Shown here in pieces: positions 52,742 to 62,998 of a stretch of DNA of 64,000 nucleotides; position 1 is the first letter of the stretch, and the number at the start of each line of letters is the position of its first letter. Position numbers and translations under genes: made by a program. The DNA lies in the NCBI GenBank assembly GCA_022447605.1, contig JAKVBG010000017.1:1-64000 (forward strand), in the 5' to 3' direction. The notes below the pieces were generated by a model. The model did no database searches. It was not told the origin of the DNA and saw nothing but the letters and a program-made list of their open reading frames with translations. The DNA is from Mariniblastus sp. GTDB lineage: Bacteria; Planctomycetota; Planctomycetia; Pirellulales; Pirellulaceae.

Positions 52742-53040
52742 TCCCCGGTTCCTATCGTATGCGAATTTGCCCAATTGCGAAGCGTGGGTCTTGGCGGTAT
52801 GAGGGTTGGATGGTCCAGGTTGCCAGTCCACCAGCAGGCCAGCCGATCTCATTCAACGGACGTCGTTCTTCCGCCGTCAGCTCTCGGGAGACAATTTGCC
52901 CCGATCTTCCCTCTTTTTCAGGGCTTCTCTTTCCGATTTGATCGGGTTTTTCCAAGGGTGATCCCGAATTTAGTTGGGGGATACGTGGGATTTCGGCTGC
53001 CTGCTTTTGGGTTGAGGGTGGTGATCATCCGAGGGACAAT

Positions 53041-53049
53041 TGGTATGAT
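53041..53049 (+). promoter_or_regulatory. Possible extended -10 promoter for bioB
   Basis: TGGTATGAT fits a TG-n-TATGAT extended -10 box, 69 nt before the bioB ATG. No clear -35 box. Confidence 0.35.
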
Positions 53050-53117
53050 TTTTATTCGAAACCGAATGGTGGCAACCGCCATGGAACGACTGACGAATCC
53101 AACAGGATAATTGGCAA

Positions 53118-54122
53118 ATGGAAGCTCTGAAATTTGATTTTAACGCGCTGGCAGACCGGGTGATATCGGGAGAGCCGATCGACCGGCAGCAGGCCTTGGA
53201 ACTGTTGGAAACAGGCGATGAAAACCTGCTGGACCTGATGGCGGGGGCTTTCCGGATTCGGCAGCACTATTTTGGCAAGACGGTCCAATTGTATTTCCTG
53301 ATGAACGCCAAAAGTGGCCTCTGTCCCGAGGACTGCAACTATTGCTCGCAATCGAAAATTTCGGACGCCGAGATCCCCAAGTACAACCTGTTGAGTCGTG
53401 ACAAGTTGCTGGACGGGGCCCGCGTGGCCGTCGAACGGGACTCGAAAACGTATTGCATCGTGATCTCGGCGCGGGGGCCGAACGAACGGGAGATCGCCGC
53501 GGTGGAGACCATCGTTCCCGAAATCAAGGAAAAGTACGACCTCAAAATCTGCGCCTGTCTCGGTCTGCTCAGTGAGGACCAGGCCAAGCGGCTGAAGGCA
53601 GCCGGCGTGGATCGCGTGAATCACAACCTCAACACCAGCGACAGCTTCTATGCCAAGATCTGTACGACGCATACTTACCAGGACCGGATCGATACCCTCG
53701 AGGCGGTGCGTGACGCCGGGATGGAACTCTGCTCCGGCGGGATTATCGGCATGGGCGAGAAACGGGAGGATATTGTCCGCATGGCCTTTTCTCTGCGGGA
53801 CCTGGAAGTCCAGTCGATTCCATTGAATTTCCTCAACGCGATTGAAGGGACCCCGCTGGAAGGTCAGCAGGAGTTGAACCCGAGGATGTGCCTCAAGGCT
53901 CTGGCCATGTTCCGCTACGTCAATCCGGACCGTGAAATCCGAATTGCGGGGGGCCGTGAAATCCACCTCCGTTCCCTGCAGCCACTGGGGCTTTACGCGG
54001 CGAACTCGATTTTTGTCGGTGATTACCTGACCACCAAGGGCCAGGCGCCGAAAGAAGACTACCAGATGATCGAGGATCTTGGATTTGACGTGACGCGAAA
54101 TGAAGAGACGACCTGTTCCTAG
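53118..54122 (+). CDS. bioB: Biotin synthase
   Basis: 334 residues, a radical-SAM TIM barrel that inserts sulfur into dethiobiotin. [4Fe-4S] Cys C69, C73 and C76 in GLCPEDCNYCSQSK; [2Fe-2S] ligand candidates in TYCIVISARGP, CACLGLL, LCSGGIIGMGE and the Arg of IRIAGGRE. NLNTSDSFYAKICTTHTYQD is the substrate-site stretch. Length is normal. It is alone here: no bioA, bioD or bioF in the window. Confidence 0.95.
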   Translation: MEALKFDFNALADRVISGEPIDRQQALELLETGDENLLDLMAGAFRIRQHYFGKTVQLYFLMNAKSGLCPEDCNYCSQSKISDAEIPKYNLLSRDKLLDGARVAVERDSKTYCIVISARGPNEREIAAVETIVPEIKEKYDLKICACLGLLSEDQAKRLKAAGVDRVNHNLNTSDSFYAKICTTHTYQDRIDTLEAVRDAGMELCSGGIIGMGEKREDIVRMAFSLRDLEVQSIPLNFLNAIEGTPLEGQQELNPRMCLKALAMFRYVNPDREIRIAGGREIHLRSLQPLGLYAANSIFVGDYLTTKGQAPKEDYQMIEDLGFDVTRNEETTCS

Positions 54123-54254
54123 TCGTTCGACAAAAGCGTGGCGGGAGACCAGGGCGGTCGCGGTGTTCCCCGCTCGGCCATCCCTTTGTGGGGTGGAGCT
54201 GGCCGCTGATTTCGGTCCCCTCACCTGTCTGCCTGTTAACGAGGTTTACTGCCC

Positions 54255-55232
54255 ATGAAGACGATTTTCATCCTGGTTTGTGCCATGCTGGTCATCCCCC
54301 TGCAACCGATCGACCCGTTGTATCGGGCGTTCTCCGATTCGGACCTTGGACGGTTGGACCCGTATGACCGTTCGGAACAGGACGACGAGTGGGACGAAGA
54401 CGAGCGACTGATTGGCGGAGCGGTCCAACGGCGGCCGACCCAGCCCATTCCACAAGATCCGTTCGCGGTGACGGGTGTCCTGAACGAAGAGCGTTATCCC
54501 CCGTTTCCCAAGTACCTGAATAGTTGCGGCATCGTGTTGGCTGCGACCGAGAAGGTCCCCGACGAATTTCTGGTTCTGGTCGGACGGTCGATCAACGAAA
54601 TGTTTGCCCGCCGTGAGGGCCTGGACTTGGCTGCCCAGCGAAAAGTCGTCGAGTCCCTTCATGCTTATGGCGCCCTGTTGCCGGTCCCGCTTACGGAACG
54701 AACGTTCGAGAGGATGTTACGGCGCGACGAGGCAAGTTTTGACCGCTTGCACCGCGAGTACAGTATCTGTGACATCATCATGGCGAAGGTTCCCGAAGGG
54801 CAGGTGATGGAAGTGGTGGAACATCTCCTGCATGCCGTGACGGACGTGGGGCTGCACTACCAGTTTCCCGCCGAGTGGGGGTTGTCGCGCGAGTCGGAGT
54901 TGTGGAAAGCGATGCAGTTGGCGATCGAGAAAGGGTATTACAATATCGATTCGTACGACGACCTGCGGAGAGAGCCACGGGCAATCGTCGACCGGATCCT
55001 GTTGCAGGAGTTTGCCTACTGGTTCATCGCAACGGCCTGGGACCTGCAAGTCCCTTATGGTCCAGGCGAAGAGGAGTGGACTCTCAGAACCCCGGCTGAC
55101 CTGCAGGAGAAAATGCCGGAATTTTTTGCGGTCTACCAGCGGACAGCCGCCCGGGTAATGTCCGCCCCTGCCAAAGAGACATTGGCCATGATCGGCCCAA
55201 CGCGTTCCGAGGAACGTCGCCGACGGCGGTAG
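54255..55232 (+). CDS. Putative secreted protein of unknown function
   Basis: 325 residues. Starts with a short signal-like hydrophobic segment MKTIFILVCAMLVIPLQPID, then acidic and Asp-rich (SDSDLGRLDPYDRSEQDDEW, DEDERLIGG), then a helical body. FPKYLNSCGIVLAATEKVPD and YWFIATAWDLQVPYGPGEEE are the most distinctive stretches. It ends in a very basic tail (SEERRRRR). No known motif recognised. Convergent with leuD. Confidence 0.75.
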   Translation: MKTIFILVCAMLVIPLQPIDPLYRAFSDSDLGRLDPYDRSEQDDEWDEDERLIGGAVQRRPTQPIPQDPFAVTGVLNEERYPPFPKYLNSCGIVLAATEKVPDEFLVLVGRSINEMFARREGLDLAAQRKVVESLHAYGALLPVPLTERTFERMLRRDEASFDRLHREYSICDIIMAKVPEGQVMEVVEHLLHAVTDVGLHYQFPAEWGLSRESELWKAMQLAIEKGYYNIDSYDDLRREPRAIVDRILLQEFAYWFIATAWDLQVPYGPGEEEWTLRTPADLQEKMPEFFAVYQRTAARVMSAPAKETLAMIGPTRSEERRRRR

Positions 55233-55300
55233 TCGCGGTGCGGGGGCAGGTGGGTTGGGTGCTGGCCGTGGGCGAAACGAGTCGTCCTGCCTGCCATGGC

Positions 55301-55903
55301 TCAGCTATCTTGACAGTAGCCGTTGGCTTTTTCGAACTGTTCAATCTTGTCGATGTGATTCAACGTCAGCGCGATCTGGTCCAGGCCGCCGATCAGGCAC
55401 TCTTTGCGGAAGGTCTCGATCTCGAAAGTCGCTTCCAGTCCATCTTCGTCCCGCACGGATTGGGCGGGTAGGTCGATGGTTAGTTGATAGCCGTCCTGCT
55501 GGTTAACGCGGTCGTGGATCTGGTGAACTTCTTCAGGGGTCAAAGTGATTGGCAATAGCCCGTTTTTGAAGCAGTTGTTGTAGAAGATGTCGGCAAACGA
55601 CTCGGCAATGACGGCGCGAATGCCGTAGTCGTCCAATGACCAAACGGCGTGTTCACGGCTGGAACCATTGCCAAAATTCTTGCGGCCAACCAGGATCGAG
55701 GCACCCTGGAACTGCGGTTGATTCAGTTCAAAATCCGGGTTGGGAGAGCCGTCTTCCAGGAATCGCCAGTCGTAAAACAGGAATTGTCCAAATCCGGTGC
55801 GTTCAATTCGTTTGAGGAACTGTTTCGGAATGATCTGGTCCGTGTCCACATTGGAGCGGTCCAGGGTGGCGACGATTCCGGTATGGGTTTCGAATGGTTT
55901 CAT
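55301..55903 (-). CDS. leuD: 3-isopropylmalate dehydratase small subunit
   Basis: 200 residues from ATG 55903; the frame is open further upstream into leuC, but this start gives the usual N-terminus [20 protein letters not shown] followed by [11 protein letters not shown]. Swivel-domain signature [14 protein letters not shown] and [17 protein letters not shown]. It forms the active enzyme with LeuC in leucine synthesis. It follows leuC by 55 nt in the same direction. Confidence 0.94.
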   Translation of the reverse strand: MKPFETHTGIVATLDRSNVDTDQIIPKQFLKRIERTGFGQFLFYDWRFLEDGSPNPDFELNQPQFQGASILVGRKNFGNGSSREHAVWSLDDYGIRAVIAESFADIFYNNCFKNGLLPITLTPEEVHQIHDRVNQQDGYQLTIDLPAQSVRDEDGLEATFEIETFRKECLIGGLDQIALTLNHIDKIEQFEKANGYCQDS

Positions 55904-55958
55904 GATTTTATGTTGGGAAAAAGGTGTCGTTGCGGTTTCGTTCGAGAACGGTCGGGAG

Positions 55959-57377
55959 CTAATCCCAATGCCGAACATCGACAAAACGACCGGCGATGGC
56001 GGCGGCCGCCGCCATTTCCGGCGATACCAGGTGGGTCCTGCCACCACGGCCTTGTCGCCCTTCGAAGTTCCGATTGCTGGTCGACGCACACCGCTCACCC
56101 GGGTCCAATTGGTCGGGGTTCATGCCCAGGCACATGCTGCAACCCGCTTCGCGCCATTCAAACCCGGCCTCCAGGAAAACGCGGTCCAGGCCTTCCTGTT
56201 CGGCCTGTTGTTTGATGATGCCACTGCCGGGAACCACCATGGCGCTGACGTGGTCGGCAATTTTTTTGCCGCGCACCAGTTCGGCGGCGACCCGCAAGTC
56301 CTCGATCCGGCTATTGGTGCAGGAGCCGATAAAGACTCGATCGACCGGGATCTCCGTGATCGGGGTGCCGGGAACCAGGTCCATGTATTTCAACGCCGAT
56401 TCGGCCGATTGCCGGTCGGTGGCGTCTGCAAAGTCAGCCGGGTCCGGGACGCCTGCATCGACGCGGGTTACCTGTCCGGGGTTGGTTCCCCAGGTAACCT
56501 GCGGTGCGACATCTTCTGCTTCAAAGATGTCGACCCGATCGTAGGTCGAACCGGGGTCGGACGGTAGCGACTTCCATCTTGTCACGCTCGCTTCGAAATC
56601 GTCGGGTGCAAACTCCCGGCCGCGGATGTACTCGAAGGTTGTCTCGTCCGGGGCGATCATCCCCGCCCGGGCACCCGCCTCGATCGACATGTTGCAGACG
56701 GTCATTCGCTCTTCCATCGAGAGCTCGCGGATCGCCTGTCCCGTGTATTCGATCACATGGCCGGTACCGCCGGCGGTGGTGATTTCACCAATCAGGTAGA
56801 GGATCAGGTCCTTCGAAGTGACGCCTCGGCCCAGGGATCCATTGATGCGGATCTCGTACGTTTTTGGCTTGATCTGGGACAGGGTTTGAGTCGCCATGAC
56901 ATGCTCGACCTCACTGGTGCCGATGCCGAATGCCAGTGCGCCGAATGCTCCGTGGGTGGAGGTGTGGGAGTCGCCGCAAACGATCGTCATGCCGGGTTGG
57001 GTCAGTCCGAGTTCGGGACCGATCACGTGGACGATCCCCTGGTTGGGGCTGTCCAGGTCGTAGAGGCGTACGCCAAATTCCCGGCAGTTGTGGCGGAGTG
57101 TTTCGATCTGCTGCCGAGCGATCGTGTCGACAATCGGTAAGCTTCGATCGGTGGTTGGGACATTGTGATCCTGGGTGCCGATTGTCCGTTCCGGTCGGCG
57201 GAGTGGTCTGCCTGCCAGGCGGAGCCCCTCGAAGGCCTGCGGGCTGGTCACCTCGTGGATCAGGTGCAGGTCGATATACAGCAAGGTCTGTTGGCCAGGC
57301 TCCTGGTGCACCACGTGCTGGTCCCAGATCTTTTCGAACAGCGTGCGGGGATTATCGGCAATCATGGTTCTTGTCAT
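55959..57377 (-). CDS. leuC: 3-isopropylmalate dehydratase large subunit
   Basis: 472 residues, an aconitase-type Fe-S hydro-lyase. [50 protein letters not shown], the Fe-S Cys in [14 protein letters not shown] and [10 protein letters not shown], and [13 protein letters not shown] near the end are all present. The start may be ATG 57377 or ATG 57365. Transcribed with leuD. leuA and leuB are not in the window. Confidence 0.95.
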   Translation of the reverse strand: MTRTMIADNPRTLFEKIWDQHVVHQEPGQQTLLYIDLHLIHEVTSPQAFEGLRLAGRPLRRPERTIGTQDHNVPTTDRSLPIVDTIARQQIETLRHNCREFGVRLYDLDSPNQGIVHVIGPELGLTQPGMTIVCGDSHTSTHGAFGALAFGIGTSEVEHVMATQTLSQIKPKTYEIRINGSLGRGVTSKDLILYLIGEITTAGGTGHVIEYTGQAIRELSMEERMTVCNMSIEAGARAGMIAPDETTFEYIRGREFAPDDFEASVTRWKSLPSDPGSTYDRVDIFEAEDVAPQVTWGTNPGQVTRVDAGVPDPADFADATDRQSAESALKYMDLVPGTPITEIPVDRVFIGSCTNSRIEDLRVAAELVRGKKIADHVSAMVVPGSGIIKQQAEQEGLDRVFLEAGFEWREAGCSMCLGMNPDQLDPGERCASTSNRNFEGRQGRGGRTHLVSPEMAAAAAIAGRFVDVRHWD

Positions 57378-57599
57378 CCCGGAGAGGAGCCCAGTTTTCT
57401 GATGTGATCATGATAAGCGATCCGGTCGATCCAATAAAGTCGCGCCCTGGACGCAGAATCAAACGGGGCGGTGTCGAGAGGGGGGGCGGAGGCCCGGAAT
57501 CGGTGGAGTGAGAACGCGTTGGCGTTCTGGCCGGTCCGTTGAATTCGTGTAGAATCGTTTGGAAACACCGTCCACGAACTGCCTTCCCCCGCCCCGCTT

Positions 57600-58406
57600 A
57601 TGCTCCCGATCAGCACACCGGAAACATGGAAAGTGATCCTGCTCTCAGTCGTGCAGGGGATTGCCGAGTTCCTGCCGATCAGTTCATCCGGGCACCTGGT
57701 GGTGATCAATGAACTGTTGGGGACAGGCCAGGGAAGCATCGAGTTGAACGTGATCCTGCACTTGGGGACACTGTTGGCGATTCTTGTTTTTTATTGGCGT
57801 CGGGTGGTGGCCTTGCTGGGATCGGACCGGGGAGTGATCCCGCGGCTCATCGTGGGGACCTTGCCGGTGGCGGTGATTGGCCTATTGGTCAAACGAAACT
57901 TCGACCACCTGTTGACGGACCCGTTATTGGCCGGTTTCATGTTTCCGTTGACCGGAGGTTTGTTGCTCTTGCTGGTCTGGCTCAAGCCGGGTGAAAGGGA
58001 GTATCCTCAGTTGACGTATGGCCAGGTCCTGGTGATCGGGTTTGCCCAGGCTCTGGCGCTGTTGCCGGGCGTCTCCCGCAGTGGGACTACGATCGTGGCA
58101 GGTTCACTGATCGGCCTGAAACGCCAGTCGGCCGCCACCTTTTCCTTCCTGTTGGCGATCCCCGCCATTGCCGGCGCCGGTCTGCTGGAATTCAAGGAGA
58201 TGCTGGAGACGGGTGAAACGACGACCCCGCCCGGTTTCCTGTTGCTGGGGGCGACCATTGCCTTCCTGGTCGGGTTGGCCTCGCTGTGCTGGCTCGTGCG
58301 CTGGATCGAGGCGGGGTGGCTGCACCGGTTCGCCTATTGGTTGATCCCCCTGGGGTTGGTGGTCATCCTCTGGCAATTGTTTTTTGTGCCGGCTGGTACT
58401 GGTTGA
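57600..58406 (+). CDS. uppP: Undecaprenyl-diphosphatase
   Basis: 268 residues with about eight membrane helices. It recycles the lipid carrier for peptidoglycan and other polymers by removing a phosphate from C55-PP. Motif 1: VQGIAEFLPISSSGHL (18-33); motif 2: LLPGVSRSGTTIVAGSLIGL. Length is standard. This supports wall synthesis in an organism with a reduced division cluster. Divergent from leuC. Confidence 0.95.
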   Translation: MLPISTPETWKVILLSVVQGIAEFLPISSSGHLVVINELLGTGQGSIELNVILHLGTLLAILVFYWRRVVALLGSDRGVIPRLIVGTLPVAVIGLLVKRNFDHLLTDPLLAGFMFPLTGGLLLLLVWLKPGEREYPQLTYGQVLVIGFAQALALLPGVSRSGTTIVAGSLIGLKRQSAATFSFLLAIPAIAGAGLLEFKEMLETGETTTPPGFLLLGATIAFLVGLASLCWLVRWIEAGWLHRFAYWLIPLGLVVILWQLFFVPAGTG

Positions 58407-58478
58407 TGATCGAGGCCCGCTGGCGAGTCGCCGGTCGCCGCGTTGAACTGGATTGATTGCGAGCAAGGGAAGGGACCG

Positions 58479-59453
58479 ATGGAAGTGAGAGTTCGAGTGA
58501 CGATGGGGCGAAACGTGTCGCTACGCATCGTGCTGGCCGTCTGGTTCAGTTGTCTGGTGGGGTCGGTTGGGGGAATGCAGGATGGGGATGATCGTCTCGA
58601 TCCGCGCGACCAGGGCCGATCGCCGCTGGGGCGGGAATGGATGGCGCCCGAACCCAGCCCGGCTTTGCTGGAACAATATCACCAGGCCAGGCAGCGCTTC
58701 GAAGAGGACCGCATGAATGCCGACCTGGAGATCTGGTTCGGTCGTTTTACGGCTTATCAGGGACTGCACCGCCAGGCGATCGAGATTTATACAGAGGGTT
58801 TGCAACGCCACCCGCAAGATGCGCGGTTCCTCAGACACCGAGGTCATCGTCATATTTCCCTTCGCCAAATCGATCACGCAATTGGCGACTTGCGCCGCGC
58901 GGCCATTTTGGTGGAGGGGCAGCCAGACCAAATAGAACCAGACGGGATGCCCAATGCTCAGAACCGGCCAGTCAGCAGCCTGCACACCAATATCTGGTAC
59001 CACCTGGGACTGGCCTATTACTTGAAAAACGACCTGTCCAAGGCGGTGGCGGCCTACCAAAAGGGATTGGCTGCCAGCCAGAATGACGACATGCGGGTCG
59101 CCTTTACGCATTGGCTCTACATGAGTTACCGACAAATGGGGAATAGGGAAAAGGCAAGCCGCGCGTTGGACATCATCCACGAGAAGATGGACGTGATCGA
59201 GAGTTTTGACTACTACGAACTTTGTCTTTTCTACCAGGGGCGTCGAACTCTGAAGCAGATGGAAGCCCGCCGGCCGGCTGATTCGGCCGGAGCGTCGGAC
59301 GCCTTGCGATACGGCATGGCGAATTGGCATCTCTACCAGGGCGATGCGAAGCGTGGCAGGGCATTGATGAAAGAGATTTCCCGCAGCCCGGCCTGGTCCT
59401 CCTTTGGTTGCATTGCCGCAGAAGCGAGCTGGCAGAGGATGGAAAATCGTTGA
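58479..59453 (+). CDS. Secreted TPR-like protein
   Basis: 324 residues from ATG 58479, which has GGGAAGGGA upstream (ATG 58503 is possible). Signal peptide with hydrophobic IVLAVWFSCLVGSVGG. The rest is helical with TPR-type repeats: GLHRQAIEIYTEGLQRHPQD, HAIGDLRRAAI, WYHLGLAYYLKNDLSKAVAA with YQKGL, MSYRQMGNREKASRALDIIH. TPRs bind proteins; here outside the cytoplasm or in the paryphoplasm. Partner unknown. Confidence 0.82.
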   Translation: MEVRVRVTMGRNVSLRIVLAVWFSCLVGSVGGMQDGDDRLDPRDQGRSPLGREWMAPEPSPALLEQYHQARQRFEEDRMNADLEIWFGRFTAYQGLHRQAIEIYTEGLQRHPQDARFLRHRGHRHISLRQIDHAIGDLRRAAILVEGQPDQIEPDGMPNAQNRPVSSLHTNIWYHLGLAYYLKNDLSKAVAAYQKGLAASQNDDMRVAFTHWLYMSYRQMGNREKASRALDIIHEKMDVIESFDYYELCLFYQGRRTLKQMEARRPADSAGASDALRYGMANWHLYQGDAKRGRALMKEISRSPAWSSFGCIAAEASWQRMENR

Positions 59454-59551
59454 GCCGACGCAGGTGGTAGCCATGGTCAGGGCTGCCTGAGATCGCGATG
59501 GGAAGGCGGGGACCCTGACAGTCTTTGCTTCCTGGAACGGGAACGGGGTGA

Positions 59552-59669
59552 GTGGTTCGGCTCGCCGAAATTCCTGTTTCAATGGCCAGGCAGCCTCAAC
59601 TCCCGGCCAGAGCGATCTCGAGGGCGATGCTATCATGGCAGGGTGGTTCGGCTCACGGAGATTCCTGTT
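59552..59669. repeat. Pair of 27-bp direct repeats
   Basis: 59552-59578 and 59643-59669 match at 24 of 27 positions (both begin GTGGTTCGGCTC and end ATTCCTGTT), 91 nt apart, in the spacer before the CXXCH protein gene. Confidence 0.6.
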
Positions 59670-59702
59670 GACGGAACGGGGCGCTTTTTCTAACGTTCCG
59701 GC

Positions 59703-60914
59703 ATGTATCTTCGTGCTATCATTTGCGCTGTTGCCCTGGTTTTTGGATCGCTTGCTGTCGGCTTGCCGGGTGCGGCGGCTGCACTGTTGCGGCCCCAGGC
59801 TTCTGACCTGTCCAAGACCACGGCGACTCACCTCGTGCTGACCAACGGCCAGGTCGTGGTCGGCCAGATCAGTCGCAATTCCGATTCCGTGTTTGTGCAA
59901 ACCAACGGCGGCAGCCGCGTCGTGTTTCCCATTGGCCGGGTCGATTTTGTCTGCAACTCGTTGAACGAGGCGTACTGGCAGAAGAATGCGCGGACCAGGG
60001 CGAGTGACCTGGCGGGTCATGTCGAACTGTTCCATTGGTGCATGAAGCAGGGGTTACTGGAAGAAGCTCAAAACCAGATTGATTTGCTTGTGACGATGGA
60101 GATCAAGGCGGTCAAGTTGGAGTACCTGAATCGCCAGTTGGCGGTCGCCTTGACGCAGCAGGAGAAAGCCCGACGACGGTCGTTGACCGGACAGCCGGCC
60201 CAACAGGTTGACCAAGGGGTTCCGGCCAACCGTGAAATCGAGTTGGTCGGGTTTGCCGGAGAATCTTCGACTTCCGCAGAAATCGAACGCCTCAACCAGT
60301 TGAAACGGATTGAGACGGCGATTGAGAGTCTTCCCAAGGCGTCGGTGGGGGTTTTTAAACGGAAAATAGAACCGCTGTTGATCCGCAATTGTGCTTCCTG
60401 CCATTCCGATCAGAATACCGAGACGATGCCGTTGGCGCGGCTCGGTTTGAACCAGGTGATCCCGAAACGGCTGAGCCAGCGCAACCTGTACCACGTGCTG
60501 AAACATGCCGACCTGCACGAACCACTGGCCAGTCCCCTGTTCGCTGCAGCTGTCGCCCCCCATGCTGGTCGGGAAACACCGATCCTGGAGAAAGACTCGG
60601 TGCCATACACGAACCTGGGCCGGTGGCTCATCGAGATAAGCGCCCGGCCTCACCAGCAGCACCAGGTCCCTGATTTTGAGACAACGGCCAGACTACCGGG
60701 ATTCCTGGACCGGGCAAACGCTCAGCCGGTTGCCGAGAGCACGCCGACAGGCCAACCGGGCCAACCGGGCCCGTTGGAGCCCAGCCATGCCCCGGATGTA
60801 CCGGACATCCCACGGTTGGATCGATCGACGGTTTCCGAGGCGACTGCCCTCGACCCGTTCGACCCCGACCTGTTCAATCGGAAGTACCTGAACCGAAAAA
60901 AAGAACAGGACTGA
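59703..60914 (+). CDS. Secreted protein with a CXXCH haem-like motif
   Basis: 403 residues. Signal peptide MYLRAIICAVALVFGSLAVG ending near GAAA. A small beta-rich domain (about 40-80; THLVLTNGQVVVGQISRNSD), helical region, then a single c-type-haem-like motif in IEPLLIRNCASCHSD (about 222-236). This is the usual form of planctomycete cytochrome C (PSCyt1-like) domains. The C-terminal third is Pro/Gln-rich. One haem could be attached, but the distal Met ligand is not clear. Role unknown. Confidence 0.78.
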   Translation: MYLRAIICAVALVFGSLAVGLPGAAAALLRPQASDLSKTTATHLVLTNGQVVVGQISRNSDSVFVQTNGGSRVVFPIGRVDFVCNSLNEAYWQKNARTRASDLAGHVELFHWCMKQGLLEEAQNQIDLLVTMEIKAVKLEYLNRQLAVALTQQEKARRRSLTGQPAQQVDQGVPANREIELVGFAGESSTSAEIERLNQLKRIETAIESLPKASVGVFKRKIEPLLIRNCASCHSDQNTETMPLARLGLNQVIPKRLSQRNLYHVLKHADLHEPLASPLFAAAVAPHAGRETPILEKDSVPYTNLGRWLIEISARPHQQHQVPDFETTARLPGFLDRANAQPVAESTPTGQPGQPGPLEPSHAPDVPDIPRLDRSTVSEATALDPFDPDLFNRKYLNRKKEQD

Positions 60915-60958
60915 TTCCGACGGGCAGGCCGTTGTCTTGTGGAAGGATGGCCTTCGTT

Positions 60959-62998
60959 TCAATTTCCCAGCTGATCGGCGATCGCATCGGCGTCGTAGAT
61001 GTGACGCAAAGCATCGCGAATCGCACTGCTGTGGACGCTGACCGATCGACCCTGTTTGTCGCTGTAAATGTAGTCACCGATCAGGGACTGGATATTGCCG
61101 TCAAAGATCAAACCGACCAGTTCCAGGTCCTTGTTGACTACCGGGCTGCCGGAATTACCGCCAATGATGTCGGCCGTGCAAACAAAGTTGAAAGGGGTTT
61201 CGGGTTGGATTCTGGCAGCGGCGTCGCGCCAGCTCTGAGGCAATTCGTAACCTGGTTGGCCGTCGTGGGCCATCTCATGGTCAAACGTCTCACCCATCCG
61301 GGTAAACGGAGGAATCGCCTGGCCATTTTCCTGGTAGCCTTTGACCGGCCCATAGGAGAGGCGGAGCGTGAAGGTCGCATCGGGGTAAGTGCTCGTGCCC
61401 TGGGTGGCGAAAAGGGCCTCGGAAATCTGGCTGTAGGCCTGGCGTTCAATCTCCTGCAGCTCTTCACTCTCGCTTCTCTGTTGACGAACGATCGGGTCGA
61501 CCAGTTGCGCCAGTTGGATCATCGGGTCCTGGCTTCCGTCGGTTCCCTCCTTGGCCAGTTTCCTGCGATAAGCGACGTCCATCAGGCGAGTCCCCTTGAC
61601 CAACTGGGCCGCGCGATCCGACGGGTTCTGGCCCTGCAGGATCTTTTGGCACAACGGGTCATCGGCCCCGCGCAACTCGAGTGTGCGGGCGATCAGGTCG
61701 GCCAGAATCGCCTGTTGCAATTCCGGGTAAATCGGTGCGGATGAGAACAGCTGTTGTTCCAGGGATTCACGGGCTGAATCCCGGAATTCGCCCATTCGCT
61801 GGTCGCTCGGTTTCTTGTCCTCAGCTGACATTTGGACCAAGGTCTGCGCGATATTGAATAGCCTGGTGTTAAATGAAATGCCGGTGCCGAGGCGTTTCGC
61901 TTTCTGCTGCTGGACCTCAGCGATTTTGTCCCAGGCCTGGGCGTACTGCTTCAGTTTCGGGTCGGCTTTGACCTGGGCCAGGATCTTCTTCTCTTCCGCT
62001 TCCTTGACCTGCATCAGGGCCGGGTCCTGTAGCCCCTGCAACATTCCCATCCGCGCCTTGCGCGCATTCTGAAAACCGAACAGGCCGTCCTTGGCAATCC
62101 GGGCGCTCTCGGCGCTGTTCAATCCGAATTGTTGCAGCAGGATTTCACGGCGACGGATGAAATCGAGCACGTAGGGCAGGTAGTGGTCCCGTTCGTATTT
62201 CAATGCCGCGACCGTGTAGATCCGGCTGGTACTCCCCGGGTTGCCTGAGACGAAAACCAGCTCATCCTCTTCGGCACCGTTGTCGGACCATTTGAGGAAA
62301 TGCTCGATCTCGGCCGGTTTGCCGTCTTCGTATACCCGGAACAGGCAGGCGTCCAGGCAATAGCGGGGGTATTCGAAATTGTCCGCATCGCCGCCAAAAA
62401 AGGCGATGGCTGATTCGGGTGCCCAAACCAGTCGCACGTCGGTGTACTTCTTGTATTGGTAGAGATGGTAACGGGCGCCCCCGTACAGGGAGACCACGTC
62501 GCTCCGCAAACCGGACTTCTCGGTGGCGGCCTGCTCGATTCTGGAAATGGTCGAGCGCCGCGCTGCGGCCGCTTCACCCGGCGACATGTTTTTCTTGACG
62601 GCAGCGTTCACTTGGTCGGTAACATCCGTGATGTTGACCAGCTGGTTCAGTTCCAGGTCGGGTGCTTTCAATTCGTCCTCGAAAGTCTTGGCCAGGAAAC
62701 CATCCTCGTAGTAGTTGTTCTCTTGGGTGGAGAGTTTATTCAGCGTGTCCGAACCGACGTGGTGGTTGGTCAGGACCAGGCCATTGCTGGAAACAAACGA
62801 GGCGGAACCCCCGACGTTGAAGCGGACGGATGATTTCATCAGGTGGTCGGTCCACTCCGGTGTCGGCTCAAACCCGTATTTCGTCTTGAATTGTTCCAAC
62901 GGTAAACCGTTGAATAACCACATTCCCTCGTCCGCCGGCAGCGATCCGGGGGCCAATAGAAACGATAGGAAAAGCAGGGCAATAGAATTTTTGGACAT
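60959..62998 (-). CDS. S46-family dipeptidyl-peptidase (DPP7/11 type)
   Basis: 679 residues. Signal peptide MSKNSIALLFLSFLLAPG, cleaved near LPADEG. Catalytic triad: His80 in LVLTNHHVG, Asp in GGDADNFEYPRY, Ser616 in GGNSGSPVV. In the S1 pocket the position that is Gly in DPP7 and Arg in DPP11 is Gly634 (LIFDGNIQSL), so a preference for hydrophobic P1 residues is predicted. S46 enzymes release dipeptides outside the cytoplasm. Convergent with the CXXCH protein gene. Confidence 0.93.
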   Translation of the reverse strand: MSKNSIALLFLSFLLAPGSLPADEGMWLFNGLPLEQFKTKYGFEPTPEWTDHLMKSSVRFNVGGSASFVSSNGLVLTNHHVGSDTLNKLSTQENNYYEDGFLAKTFEDELKAPDLELNQLVNITDVTDQVNAAVKKNMSPGEAAAARRSTISRIEQAATEKSGLRSDVVSLYGGARYHLYQYKKYTDVRLVWAPESAIAFFGGDADNFEYPRYCLDACLFRVYEDGKPAEIEHFLKWSDNGAEEDELVFVSGNPGSTSRIYTVAALKYERDHYLPYVLDFIRRREILLQQFGLNSAESARIAKDGLFGFQNARKARMGMLQGLQDPALMQVKEAEEKKILAQVKADPKLKQYAQAWDKIAEVQQQKAKRLGTGISFNTRLFNIAQTLVQMSAEDKKPSDQRMGEFRDSARESLEQQLFSSAPIYPELQQAILADLIARTLELRGADDPLCQKILQGQNPSDRAAQLVKGTRLMDVAYRRKLAKEGTDGSQDPMIQLAQLVDPIVRQQRSESEELQEIERQAYSQISEALFATQGTSTYPDATFTLRLSYGPVKGYQENGQAIPPFTRMGETFDHEMAHDGQPGYELPQSWRDAAARIQPETPFNFVCTADIIGGNSGSPVVNKDLELVGLIFDGNIQSLIGDYIYSDKQGRSVSVHSSAIRDALRHIYDADAIADQLGN

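Larger units (their letters stand above)
52659..53117. other. Divergent intergenic region upstream of bioB
   Basis: 459 bp without a supported gene. It contains a 12-bp unit repeated in tandem with 17-nt period (CCAAGCGAACGG at 52713-52724 and 52730-52741), an extended -10 like TGGTATGAT (TATGAT 53044-53049) and small hairpins (ATTCG/CGAAT, TGGC/GCCA) in the bioB leader. Confidence 0.5.

Noticed and set aside
53052..54224. 390-codon ORF on the minus strand
   Set aside because: Lies opposite bioB, whose motifs are complete; a high-GC shadow frame.
58521..60035. 504-codon ORF on the minus strand
   Set aside because: Antisense to the TPR and CXXCH protein genes, which have signal peptides and motifs; the minus-strand product has no recognisable feature.
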